A DNA stretch of 64,000 bases from Gracilaria domingensis (lineage: Eukaryota > Rhodophyta > Florideophyceae > Gracilariales > Gracilariaceae): positions 1 to 64,000 of the forward strand of contig VCMS01000262.1 of the NCBI GenBank assembly GCA_022539475.1, in the 5' to 3' direction. The notes below the pieces were generated by a model. That model saw nothing but the letters and a program-made list of their open reading frames with translations, was not told where the DNA came from and did no database searches. The stretch's first letter is position 1; every line of letters starts with the position of its first letter. A program made the translations under genes and the position numbers. Positions 26,607 to 37,249 of this stretch are shown here, in pieces.

Positions 26607-27175
26607 TGATCTCAATACACCGATCCCAGGTACCGCCGTCGTCGCCGCCCCCGCCGCCATCCCGAGTCAACACCGCTGAGCCCCCCGCTTTGAAGAGGTT
26701 TTCCGATTTGGAACGTTCACCCACACCGTATACTCCGTCTCCCCCGTCGTCACCTCCCCATAGATATCCTATTCGTGTTGATGACACATCTTTGTCACGC
26801 ATTCGATCGGATACTGAGGCTACCGAGGCTACATCGCGAAGGTTACTGCCAATTAGTGATTCTGCGAACGTGCATACCCTCCGTGTAGCCACCGATCGGA
26901 TCAAAAGGCAGCCCAAACGTACCCTTGGAAATCACCTTAAGACCCCCAGGTGTGACGATTGTGAACTCCGTTTCAATAGCCGAGTACAACTGCGAGAACA
27001 TTTTTCTGGTAGCCGACACCGAAACAAGGTCCTCAACAAGCGGTCACCACCTGGTTGTTACGATTGTGGTATCCTTTCTTTCAATAACTGGAAGCATTAC
27101 GAGAATCACCGAGGTGGACGCAAGCGTCAGGCAGCTTTCAACAAAGAAAACCGTCGTCAACAGCGTTATTTTTAA
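26607..27175 (+). CDS. Zinc-finger ORF inside the old retrotransposon
   Basis: About 189 residues, open, with no ATG of its own; the proposed splice supplies one. The N-terminal half is rich in P and S (PPSSPPPPPS, YTPSPPSSPP). The C-terminal half has CDDCELRFNSRVQLREHFSG followed by SRH, fitting a C-X2-C-X12-H-X5-H U1/matrin-type finger, and a second related CYDCG...H..H stretch followed by a basic end. It lies before gag. It may be a gene specific to this element, or a captured host gene. Its open state is notable given the decay of gag-pol. Confidence 0.5.
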
Positions 27176-27403
27176 GTAAAATATAACGTAAACAAGTTGC
27201 GTTGACAAAAGTTTTCAAGAATCGATCGTTCTGCCGTTTTAGCTACCGTTTGTGGTTGTGTTCCAGTTTCCGCTACGTTAGTATTACTTAGCATTGGCAA
27301 GGGAGAAGTCGCCGTACAGGGCTTACTATCTTCCCAGTCACTTCACGCTTTGTAATTGAACTGAAGAAATCTTAATTGAGCCACTCCGGCTGTAATTGCA
27401 ACT

Positions 27404-27478
27404 TACAGCGAAGGGAATCGAACCTAGAACCTCTGAAATCGCAACCACGCCGCCTACCCACTAGGCCAGGCGCGCGGC
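27404..27478 (-). ncRNA. tRNA-like sequence (SINE head or decayed tRNA)
   Basis: On the minus strand it has an A box TGGCCTAGTGGGTAGGCG (27,451-27,468) and a B box GGTTCGATTCCC (27,413-27,424) with tRNA-like spacing, but the acceptor stem does not pair well. This suits a tRNA-derived SINE head or an RNA polymerase III promoter relic inside the retrotransposon. Confidence 0.45.
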
Positions 27479-27682
27479 ACTGCTTGTCTGCAACCTGCAA
27501 ATTGCAATTTTTTAAAGAGGCAGCGCGAGGCTTGATTCGCACTTTTTAAAAAAAATTAGGCAATTTACTTTGGCAACCCCGTTATTTGAGCCAATTTCAA
27601 AAGTTTCTTGCTTCGTACAACTCAGACCATGTGGACCCCTAAAGACAACCCAGGCACACCCCCATAGGTGCGTGCAGGCCAA

Positions 27683-28501
27683 ATGATCCAAAGCATGGCT
27701 CCCGCGCTTGATGAAACACCGGCTCAGATGGACTTGTGGAAGCAAGAAGCACAAGTAAAGATATCCGCTCTCGAGACTTCACTCAGTGTCCTAAACAATA
27801 AAGACAGCCCATCCGCGAATCCAAAGATCAACAAGCCCCCAACGTTCACTGGAGAGGAAAACATTGATAGTTGGATCACTCATATTCGCAATTATCTTGA
27901 TGGAACACCCGATGACAAAGCATTATCGATTGCGCTTAGTTACCTGAGTGGAGCTGCTCATGAGTGGTATCTCGCCCAGCAAAGAAATGGATTGGAGCTG
28001 CAAACACTTGAGGATCTCTTTGAACATCTTCAGAAACGATTTAATACTGTCAACAAAGAGAAACTTGCTCGAGACAAACTAAGCAAGTAGAAGCAATACA
28101 AAGATGTTCAAGAATTCAATGAAGACTTTCTCAAGATAGTGCTCGAAATCCCCAACATTAGTATGGAAGAGCAAATCGACAGATACACTAGAGGTTTGAA
28201 GAACTATATCTGGAAAGAGCTTTGCACCAATAAGTATAAATCGTTGACCGACGCAATGAAAAACGCTGAGCGAGTTGAATCTGCGTTCCGAGGGGGTGGA
28301 CGGGCGCGATTTGGCAGGCAAACTGGCGGTTCTGGATCATATTAAGGACCGGAACCCATGGATATTGGAAATATGAAGCTGAAGAAGTTAACCAAAGAAG
28401 AACGAGAGAACTGTCGAAAGCTGGGACTCTGTTTCCGCTGTCGACAACCTGGACATATGGCATGTGTTAAACAGTGCCCGAAAAACTCCCAGAGGAACTG
28501 A
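27683..28501 (+). pseudogene. gag: Gag of the old retrotransposon
   Basis: ATG 27,683 (MIQSMAPALDE). Capsid-like gag region with PPTFTGEENIDSWITHIRNYL and a zinc knuckle CFRCRQPGHMACVKQC. In-frame stops at 28,088-28,090 (TAG) and 28,343-28,345 (TAA) break it. Confidence 0.85.
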
Positions 28502-31122
28502 CTCCAAGGTCATCCGAAGAGCCCACGTCATTTCCACCGAACTACAACTGCAGTCCACTGAATTCCATCGAAGCACAACCATGGATTAAGCCAGCAAACC
28601 CCATACCCGTTGAATCTGCAGATAACCATCTTACCCAAGAAAAAATATCAAGCAACGGAAGACATAAACTTCTTACCTCACGCTTAGCGTCACCATTTGA
28701 AACCCCCTCTGTTGTACTACTCCTTGCATATGTATTCATTAATGGCAGAAAATGTACGGTTCTGTTCGATAATGCTTTCGAAATCAGTTTTGTGTCCAAA
28801 GCAATCTGCAAAAGTATGAAGATCCCAACCATTGACACGAGTTATGAAGCCAAAATGGCCAACGGCTCCCAGAGAGGTGAATTGATGTCAGGATGATATC
28901 CTCCAGATAACCCATATTAGAATTACGAAACCTGAGGATGTCCATTTGATATCCTTTAGATGTTCATATGATAAACGTAAATGATGCTCAGATGATGCAT
29001 GAAGTATATCTAAATGATAACCGCCTGATACGCATATGATGTACGAAGAGATGTCCATTGGATTTCGTGATGTTCAAATGATGCACCATGGATTTTCGGA
29101 CATCCATTGGACATATCTTTGTGCGTCATATGAATATCTTTGGAATAGTATTTGTACATCCGAAGGACATGTAGAGGGCATCAATTAGGCGCATCCAACG
29201 AGGTACCACGGCATATCATTCGGATATCCTGGATGCGCAGAAGATATCCAACTGATATCCTATAGATGTCCCAATTTTTCATCCGATGGACATCCATTGC
29301 GCATCACTTTATCTCACTGGGGCTCCGTTACTGTGCTCCAAGAAACCCGAGAAGATGGAGTAGATATTCAGATTGAAGAACTACGAGAAAAGAGACGCTT
29401 CGGGATATGTGCATGATACGGATATGACGTCATTTTGGGAAAAGACTGGCTATATGAATACAACACTTATATCAACCACCGAAGCAATGAAATTTCTTTT
29501 GTTCAAAACTCCAAAACCATTTTCATAAAAGCAAACATTAAGAAGAACGAGAAGTTGATTTCTGTGAACAAAATCAAGAAGTCAGTTCGAAGGAAGCTAC
29601 CTGTATTTGTTGTAGCACTTCGGCCTTCAAAAGAAGAAACCTATGAACCAGCGAATGATCATAAACTCAAAGAACTACTTAAGGAACACAAATACCTATT
29701 TCCAGAGAAATTACCAAAAGGATTACCCCCTCATCGAGACAAGATTTTCATATTGAGTTATCCCCTGAAGCAACACCGCAGAAGAAAGGCGTATATCGAA
29801 TGTCAGATAACGAGTTGAAAGAGCCAAAGAAGCAACTCAATGACCTTTTGGAACAAAGTTTTATTCGACCTAGTTCAAGCCCTTGGGGTGCACCTGTTCT
29901 ATTCGCAGCCAAGAAGGATGGAAGCCTAAGACTTTGCATTGATTACCGAGCGCTCAATAAGTTGACCATAAAGAACAGTTACCTTATTCCAAGGATTGAT
30001 GATATTTTTGACGAACTCCGTGGCGCAAAAGTATTTTGAAAAATCGATTTAAGGTGAGTTTATCACCAAATTAGAATTAGCCTCTCGGATACCTCCATTT
30101 CATTGACTGCATTCAGAACAAGGTATGTTCCCTTTGAGTTTCTTGTCTTACCTTTTGGTCTCACAAACGCACCCGGAAGTTTTATGAGCTTAATAAACAA
30201 TGTCCTGAAAGATAACTTGGATAAATTCGTTCTAGTGTACCTTGAGGACATCCTGATTTACAGCAAAACTGTAGAGGAGCACTTGACACACATTAGAAAA
30301 GTATTCGACCAACTTCGCGCAAATAAGCTGTATGGGAAGCTTTCAAAGTCCGAATTTCTGAAGAAGGAAGTGGAATACCTCGGGCATGTTGTTACACCAG
30401 ACGACATATCAGTAGAGAAACAAAAAGTGAAAGCCATCACAAATTGGGATGAACCCCTCATTCAATTCGAAGTTGCTTACAATTCTTCAGCCAATTCTAC
30501 CACGTCATTTACTTCATTCTTTCTTACATACGGAGAAGAACCACGTGCTTTTCCAATGGAGGCAATCATTTCCCAGAACCAAGGCGCTTCTGAGTTTCTG
30601 ACAAGTATTTCAGATGCTGTTAAGGTTGCTAGGAGCCAAATCAGCAAGATAAGCAAGTACTCAGAAAGCTACTATTATCAGAAACGAACGTCTTGCGACT
30701 TAAAAGTTGGTAACCAAGTCATGTTGTCGACGAAGAATCTCAAGATGGACGAAACAGGCCCACGGAACAAACTCGGAATCAAAGACTTTGGTCCTTTCAG
30801 AATCATGGAACAAGTAAGCCCAGTAACCTTTCGACTTGATATAGCGACTGTCATGAAGCAGAGAAAAATACATGACGTGTTTCATTGCCAACTGCTCAGA
30901 AGATACCATGAGAACAATACCTTCAGAAAACCCCAGTCCAAGCCAACAGTCATCCAATTATCTGATGGAACAGAAGAATATGATGTGGAAGCCATTCTGA
31001 ATCATCGCAAATGCAAGGGAAAATCAGAATATCTTGTCAAATGGCTGGGATATCTAGATCATGAAAACACGTGGCTCCCTGAATCAGAATTTACGAACTG
31101 TAGTAAACTTCTCACGCAGTAG
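28474..31122 (+). pseudogene. pol: Pol of the old retrotransposon with internal deletion
   Basis: Protease remnant (KCTVLFDNAFEISFVS, with DNA in place of DSGA), then YDVILGKDWL, RT from about 29,800 ([19 protein letters not shown]) with YLEDILIYSKT instead of YIDD or YLDD. After AITNW near 30,450 the reading jumps straight to the integrase C-terminal region (FLTYGEEPRAFP); RNase H and the integrase zinc finger and core are missing. It ends in a chromodomain (YLVKWLGYLDHENTWLP). Stops and frameshifts occur near 28,896, 29,418 and 30,040. It is not functional. Confidence 0.9.
28965..29315. repeat. GATGTCC/GATATCC-rich insertion in the protease region
   Basis: About 350 bp of variations on GATG, GATATCC, GGACATCC and CATATGA spaced roughly 10-20 bp apart, between recognisable protease-region coding on each side (ITHIRITKPEDVHLIS before, DVILGKDWL after). 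It does not look like coding sequence and has no matching neighbour in the window. Confidence 0.5.
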
Positions 31123-31284
31123 AAGAAAACCCACGACCTCTGAAAATCTCTGGGGCCAGTAGAACCACCATCAAGAACCATGGAAAACAACAACCAGAAT
31201 AAACCCGTTACGTAACGGTATACCAATTTGCAGCGCGACACCGCAAGTCACTTCTACAGTCGTTTAGTCCTTGGTGGACGAAAG

Positions 31285-31704
31285 ATGCTAACCTGGTTTG
31301 ATGATATCACCAATGAACTTTCAGAGAGATTCCGTCTGGCATGGGCTTCTTGTCATATCTGCTTCGCCTTTCTAGAACTCCGTGGACCCTTCTTAAGCGA
31401 AGATAAGGCCGTAAGGTTAAGAAAGTTATTCGAGGCCTATGAAGACCATAAACTCGAGCATGTCCATGAAGAGTTCATCCTCTTCCTATTTTGCTACCTT
31501 TTCTCGCAGTATGGGCATCTCACGCCCGACCCCGCCGATACTTTCTTGAGTACCGTCGAAGGAGTCATTTTACACATCGAAGAATTTGGAGAAGATGAAG
31601 ACCTTTCTCTAGAGTTCGAACCCCGTTATGATATGGTTCTCTTTCCTAACCCTCCAGGTCAATTTGAGAATCATCCTATTCCGAATGGTACTTCCAACCC
31701 CTAA
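31285..31704 (+). CDS. Extra 3' ORF of the old retrotransposon (139 residues)
   Basis: ATG 31,285 (MLTWFDDITNELSERF), stop 31,704, just before the polypurine tract. It is hydrophobic and acidic with no transmembrane pattern that would suggest env; the C-terminus is rich in D and E (EEFGEDEDLSLEFEP). I recognise no family. It is open although gag and pol have many stops. Confidence 0.45.
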   Translation: MLTWFDDITNELSERFRLAWASCHICFAFLELRGPFLSEDKAVRLRKLFEAYEDHKLEHVHEEFILFLFCYLFSQYGHLTPDPADTFLSTVEGVILHIEEFGEDEDLSLEFEPRYDMVLFPNPPGQFENHPIPNGTSNP

Positions 31705-31727
31705 CAACTCGGGACGACTCTCCTTAA

Positions 31728-31739
31728 TGGGGGAAGTGA
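31728..31739 (+). other. Polypurine tract of the old retrotransposon
   Basis: TGGGGGAAGTGA lies directly before the 3' LTR. Confidence 0.6.
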
Positions 31740-32229
31740 TGTTAAGGTCCTATCGTATGTTTTATTTATTCACTATGTTAATGCGTTTTAATCTAGTTAT
31801 TTTTATGATATTATTTTTTTGGTTGAACTCCTCGTGATCTAGCGGTTTAATTAGATATCCATTTTGTGTCTGAAGTACATCAACTACGGTCATTGTCACG
31901 TTGTCCTCAACACATGTCACTGATGTTGTCAGAGGTGACCCTTCATGTCATCGATTACTTCACCCGTCTCGGGACCTGGACACGTGAAAGAAACTTCTAG
32001 AACCTAGTTTCTACGATAGTTCCTACGCTAGTCTCTACGCTTCTGATTGTACTCATATCGAGTACGGACTGAAGAATACCTTAGAAAACCCGGCTAGCCA
32101 CCCTATTCTCGAGGGTTGAAACCTCTATATAAACCCTGGTCGACTTTCTACCTTCTCCTAGGCAGTCACCATCGTTCACGTTCTCAACCATCGACCCAAG
32201 TTCTCAGCCACCGATCCAGTGTTCTAACT
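31740..32229 (+). repeat. 3' LTR of the old retrotransposon
   Basis: 490 bp, matches 25,961-26,449 with many substitutions; the terminal CA has become CT. It is followed by the target duplication TTTGG. Confidence 0.92.
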
Positions 32230-32234
32230 TTTGG

Positions 32235-35187
32235 ACGTCCTATTGTCCATGCAATGCAGCAAACTAGCGGAAAAAAGGGATGCTACTAACCGAAAAAGCT
32301 ATGCCGAGGAATCTCTGAACGTGTCTCGTAGAACAAATTCTGCTTCATTGATTTGGCGTGAGATGATTACATTGAAAGAGGCTGAAGATCTAAATTTCTT
32401 CACCAGCAATAATGCGAAACTAGAAGAGGGCTTGGTGACCCCTGTTACAACAAGGTGCGAGTATCCCGGCCTGGCAGTCACAGAGCGTAACTGACTATAT
32501 TTGAGGCAAACGTATGACGAGCAGTTTGTTTTTCGTCACTCGCCTGGGATGCCTGTTATACATACTTTCGAGAATATGAAAGTCACGGCCATGCAATTGC
32601 TATGATACGGAATTGCTGCGAAAAAACTGGAAAAGATGGATGGATTGAAAGTTGGTACTTTATACGCGTTGGTTGCAGACGTAAAGCTCATCGAGTGTTT
32701 GGGGCAAAATTTTAAGAAACTTTACTCTGGAAGCAGTGCCACATGGCGATATGATTCTTTGGTAACATTGGTAGAGTTTGCGGAACTGAAAACGGGCGAA
32801 AAAGATGTGGGGAAGAAATTGAAGACGGTGAAATCTGTCCTGGAAAACGGGTTATCGAGCTGCAAAAAATCGTTTTCGAAACCGAATATGAAATGGCATC
32901 GAAATCTGTAACTGAAGCAAAAAAAGAACTAACGAGTTCGAGATGTAGATTGGCGACAAACATTTCTTTACGTTCATCTGATATTATCAAATAGCAATTC
33001 ATGTAATCTTTCTCTTTGTGCGCGATGCGGTAGGTAAATGAGAATATATTGAGATGTTTCTTTCTGTTGACAGTAGTGATCGATAAAATTAAGAGAGAAA
33101 CATGGAAGAACATGATCAGTGCTCTCAGGTCGAACGCTGAAGATGCAAAGCTCTCGCAGTTTAAAAACGCGAGTGATACAGTTCGGCCTGAACATCGAAC
33201 CTTATGCCCACTTGGGAAAGAAATGTAAAAAGAATACAAAAGAACAGTGTGAATTTCCAGACGGATATACTTCAAGACCGGAATCACGGGAACCACGGCA
33301 CGTCTTCAATCCAGACCAAACTTTACATGAGCTCAAAGCTTTTTGTATCAACAACGCAGAGGGGGACTTGTAAACGAGGACAATGCGATTCTTGACTTGC
33401 AAACGCTCCGAATTCGGAAGGAATCCTCACCTCCTCCTGGTTATATCATGCGGCATTTCAAAACTTGTCGAAAATGGATATGACATGAGTATTGTTCACA
33501 GAAGCCATCGCTAACGGCATTGAAAGAAAATCGTCTGTCCAAGTGATGCGTTCGAATCTGGAGTATGAAAGGAGTACCTGTCATGAAGTAAATACAGTGG
33601 CCTCTCCTTAAATGTTGATTGCACAGCAGAGAGCACAAAGAAAAAGGAAACAGATTGGTAGCGGTTCATTGTCACGGTACGTAATAGAAAGGTATAAATT
33701 CCTTACAAGCTTTGAGGTATGACATGCAACCCATGCATCAGTTCAAGTAACAACCTCGATAAATGGGACCAAGTTTAAAACGTGAGGCTTTGGACCATTC
33801 CTGCCGTTGACGATAAACTTGGAACAGTTGGAAAGCTTTGTAGCCGATTGACTCGGCAACGAGCTGGTGTTGGAAATGATCAGAAGAAGATCTCAGCCGC
33901 ACACCAAAAACAACCGCACACTTCTTGACCAATCTATGACAACAGCATGGAATAGATTAGCGACTTTCTAACCATGTACATTATGAATAGAGGGAGCAAT
34001 CGTCCAGGACAATATGATCCGGTTTTGAATGTCAGACGACACATCGCAAGTCGATGTCTGGCGGAAACTAGGCTGTCTTTCTTGTGACTATCATTGGCCC
34101 GAAAAAGGTAACCTTCACGTATATGATATCCAAGCTGCTTAGAGTAATTCGTGGCAGGCTCCCTTTTACGGCTGCGATGTTTCGAAACAGTCAGTATGAC
34201 GTCTGAACGAAAGCACAAACGGATTCAACACTGTATGGGGGACAAACGCACTAAACAGGCACATATGAGTGTGAGTCAATGGGCGAGAACGAGCCAATCT
34301 AGATCGGAACGGCGGTCGTCATGTGTGCTGGCGGCAGGAAAAGATGATCGGTTCCGACCACCATGTAAATTGGACTGAACGAGCAGAGTCGAATGCGGGG
34401 CTGCAAAGAGGCGGCGCAGCAGGGCGGCAGCGTGATGCGTCTTATGTTCGTCTGCGAAGAAACGGCGCAAATCGTACGCTCATCTTTTTTGCTAACGCGT
34501 TGCGTCGGCTTGTTTCCGGCCTGGGCAGCGGCGTCGGAGTGTTCCAGGCCAGCGCAGCGGCGTACAGTACACGTGCAAGCAACTGCGGATTGACATGTGT
34601 CCCACCTGTCCTCTACTCGCAAAGTCGCATGTGCGTGCTCCTTTCCGCTGCGTACAGCGCTTCACATGCCTCGCAGATTCTGTGCCACGCAAGGGCGAGA
34701 TGATAAAACGTACACGTGCGTGTTGGCGCGCCGAAACGCGCCGCCTCTCTTTCGTTGATCAACTGGCAGTGCACGCTGACCACGTTCCACAAGAACGTCC
34801 AAAGGTGGCACGGCATTTATCAAAGGTACCATCAGTACCAAAAAGCGCGCCTTCACTCCCTCGAGCCAGCCATTAACCTGTATCCATTCCTATCCCCCGA
34901 GCCCGCCGCATCTGTTCTCGCAAGCAGTTCTTCCGCCTAATGCGCTCTTTTTGGCAACTCCTTCATGTTGTTGAAGACATTAAATACGGTCGTTCCTTGG
35001 GTGCATCTTTAATTAATTTTGACAGTTTTGGTAAACTTTTGAAGATTCATGCTATACATACGCACGCCAGACTGTTAGTCCGCATTGCCGTTGACGGTTC
35101 ACATTCGTTGAGTGGGCTCAGCTCAATGTTTGGTGGAAACATCGGTAAAGATATATCTTTCAGTGTGCAAGCAGCCAGCAATTTATC
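32235..35187. other. Anonymous stretch with degraded frames
   Basis: No recognisable gene. Short open frames (32,231-32,494, 32,636-32,911, 34,940-35,194 plus; 33,934-34,218 minus) lack known motifs. A GC-rich patch lies at 34,380-34,740. Confidence 0.4.
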
Positions 35188-35640
35188 GCGTTGATCCGAC
35201 TTGAAATGAGCGAGTAAATGGAGAAGCATACAGTGTCAAGACTTGAAAGAGCTTCTCTTGGGTACGTTGGGTACGATGAGGGTGGCCATCTTTCCGAGGC
35301 TGTTCGACGAAGACCGTTTACCGTTGTGTTGTTCAATGGAAAAAGTTTAGCGTTGTGTCGTTCGATGAGATTGAGAAGGTCCATGCGGACGTGTCTAATG
35401 TGTTCCTGCAGGTTTTGGATGATGGGCGGTTGACGGACGGGCAAGGAAGAACGGTTGAATTAACTAACACGGGTATGAACTTCACTTCTAACATAGGATC
35501 GGCAGACATTATGGACGTAGCTGCGGACCCGTCTCGCAGAGAGATTATGAGAGCGAGGGTTGTGAACGTGCTTCCGGCACAATTCCGACGGGAATTCATC
35601 AATCAGCTGAAGAAAAGCCTCTCGCTCTCAAAGCCGCCAC
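35188..35640 (+). pseudogene. clpB: ClpB/Hsp104-type disaggregase fragment
   Basis: Encodes part of the second AAA+ domain of the ClpB/Hsp100 family: [28 protein letters not shown], then after a frameshift near 35,335 [20 protein letters not shown] (Walker B region), [18 protein letters not shown] and TSNIGSADI, with FRREFINQLKK at the sensor-2 side. The stop replaces the Tyr of the usual MSEYMEKH. It is a processed or exon-derived relic without the first AAA+ domain. Confidence 0.85.
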
Positions 35641-36218
35641 GTCTACATCACGTGTTTCGATCGAGTCGCGGAACACCGCGTTGCGTGGGCCACACATCCA
35701 GAACAAGAACATGTGAAGGATTCAGAGGCGCCATGGAGCTGAGCATCCGCGAGACTGGGTGGCGTATCTGCCGTTGTTTCAGCAAGCTGCCTCAGCTTGT
35801 TGTTTTCATTCTCCATTTCCATCATGTGGTCATAAGGCACCTTCTCAGATGACGTGAGCTCGCACGCTGGGATCATCATGCGAACGATCCAGTGGCGACT
35901 CATACCACTGGGCACATGGTCGACGGACGTTGGGTTCAGTGGCTTCCCTATCGCCACGAATTCCGCATCCCAGGATTCATATCGACACGGCATGAAGAGC
36001 ATATCGCCGTTACCACCAGGGTGATGCTATATGGCGGCAAAGAGTTGCGGCCCGGCATGGTCAAGTATAAAACCTTGGTGCTTCGGATCGAGGACGGCAC
36101 TTCCAAAATGTGGGAACAGCTCATCTAGGGGGGGACAGGCATCAGGTTTTTTCTATGAGGGCAGAGTGGGGGGTGAAGGGTAGGCCAGCGGAGCGTCTTT
36201 GGGGAGAAGCACTTTTGC
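35641..36218. other. Stretch before copy B, no gene supported
   Basis: A minus-strand frame (36,002-35,643) with some protein-like composition and a plus-strand frame (35,892-36,128) overlap; neither is recognised. Confidence 0.4.
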
Positions 36219-36233
36219 GTCTGTCTCTTGCAG

Positions 36234-36512
36234 ATGCTAGTTTTTGGCGAGGGTCGTCCAGAAAATGGCAAGGGTCGTCTAGTAAAATTTTTGAAAAAAT
36301 ATCGAGATCAATTACTTCAAAATTTGGAGATCATTGCTTCAGTCGTCCAGAATCGCTGTGCACTAAATACTGGTGAATTTTCCACTCGTGCTAGTTCTTT
36401 AGTCGAGGGATACCTGAAAAGTATTTCGCAAAGTCTAGGTTCAGTTTCCATTAAGGTGCAGATTACACGATACCTTCTGCGGAATGATACCCTGCAAAGC
36501 ATGGAATACTAG
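36234..36512 (+). CDS. Conserved terminal small ORF, copy B (92 residues)
   Basis: Starts MLVFGEGRPENGKGRLVKFL directly after CTGTCTCTTGCAG; same family as 23,243-23,506 and 51,861-52,145. Open. Function unknown. Confidence 0.45.
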   Translation: MLVFGEGRPENGKGRLVKFLKKYRDQLLQNLEIIASVVQNRCALNTGEFSTRASSLVEGYLKSISQSLGSVSIKVQITRYLLRNDTLQSMEY

Positions 36513-36639
36513 TGCTAGTACAGATGATGCCCATTATGAAATCATACCGTTTTATTCGTATCTATTCTTCTATCGACCGCTTTTGCTAACCACTACTTCG
36601 CTATATTACATGTACCATTTCCCCATGATGGAGCGGGTG

Positions 36640-36803
36640 TAGGTGCAATCTGCGGCAGCATCCGCAGACTGCACCTGCACCAAAGTTCGGTATCGATAGA
36701 ACACATACGCGCTCCGAGAGGATGAGGCGCGAAGCGCCTCATCCTCAGGGTTCCTCAAGTAGGGAACAATGCCGAGATGCATGGTTCCCTACTTGAGGAA
36801 CCT
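36640..36803. repeat. Three-hairpin cluster, copy B
   Basis: Order as in copy C: core CTGCGGCAGCATCCGCAG; a perfect 13-bp stem GAGGATGAGGCGC with loop GAA (36,718-36,746); and the long hairpin with arms GGTTCCTCAAGTAGGGAA / CCCTACTTGAGGAACC (36,749-36,803). Confidence 0.9.
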
Positions 36804-36907
36804 GCACCTGCAACTGGTGAGCTACGTCGGCATCAAAAGTCATTTACCTGTATACGCAAGCAAAAAGTATTCATGAGTTATTAAATGCCTCGTTAGATAC
36901 ATTTGAA

Positions 36908-37249
36908 ATGCGATGGAACATACCATTGATAAAGCATAACAAAAACGTTGCGCTAGAAAAGTCGAGGGACCTAGTAAATCGCAAAAGGAAGAAGAAGAAG
37001 GAAAGGAATTGGTTAGATTACCAAAAATCCATTCATCGTAAAGCGCGAAAGGTGTCGAAGCGAGAACTTACAATCAAGGACAACAAGAATGCCCATGCAG
37101 CAAAAATACCGCAAGATGCGATAAACGAGAGAGCAGCCTATGTGGCATTCAAGTACCAGAATCGCCTATCACGCAAGCCAGTCTACCAAGATCGCCAATA
37201 CAGGAAGATCAACGTAAGGCGCGAGAAGAGAGGCGAGCCTATGCCGTGA
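36908..37249 (+). CDS. Small basic ORF in the terminal region, copy B (113 residues)
   Basis: Starts MRWNIPLIKHNKNVALEKSR and is rich in K and R (RKRKKKKERN); its C-terminal part runs into the tandem repeats. See 22,536-22,853 for the copy A version. Whether it is translated is unclear. Confidence 0.35.
   Translation: MRWNIPLIKHNKNVALEKSRDLVNRKRKKKKERNWLDYQKSIHRKARKVSKRELTIKDNKNAHAAKIPQDAINERAAYVAFKYQNRLSRKPVYQDRQYRKINVRREKRGEPMP

Larger units (their letters stand above)
25961..32229 (+). mobile_element. Old, internally deleted Ty3/gypsy chromovirus
   Basis: Flanked by LTRs 25,961-26,449 and 31,740-32,229 and by target duplications TTTGG (25,956-25,960 and 32,230-32,234). The plus-strand interior holds a zinc-finger ORF, a tRNA-like stretch, gag with zinc knuckle, a protease remnant, RT, a deletion that removes RNase H and most of integrase, the integrase C-terminus with chromodomain, an extra intact ORF and a polypurine tract. 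Many stops in gag-pol and clear LTR divergence show an old copy. The LTRs and pol are unlike those of the 1,330-13,102 element, so this is a separate family. Confidence 0.92.

Noticed and set aside
26566-26916. Minus-strand glycine-rich frame
   Set aside because: Reverse complement of the proline-rich part of the zinc-finger ORF.
33738-34218. Minus-strand frames resembling a Tc1-type transposase
   Set aside because: The resemblance was impressionistic; no DDE/D motif or terminal repeats were seen.
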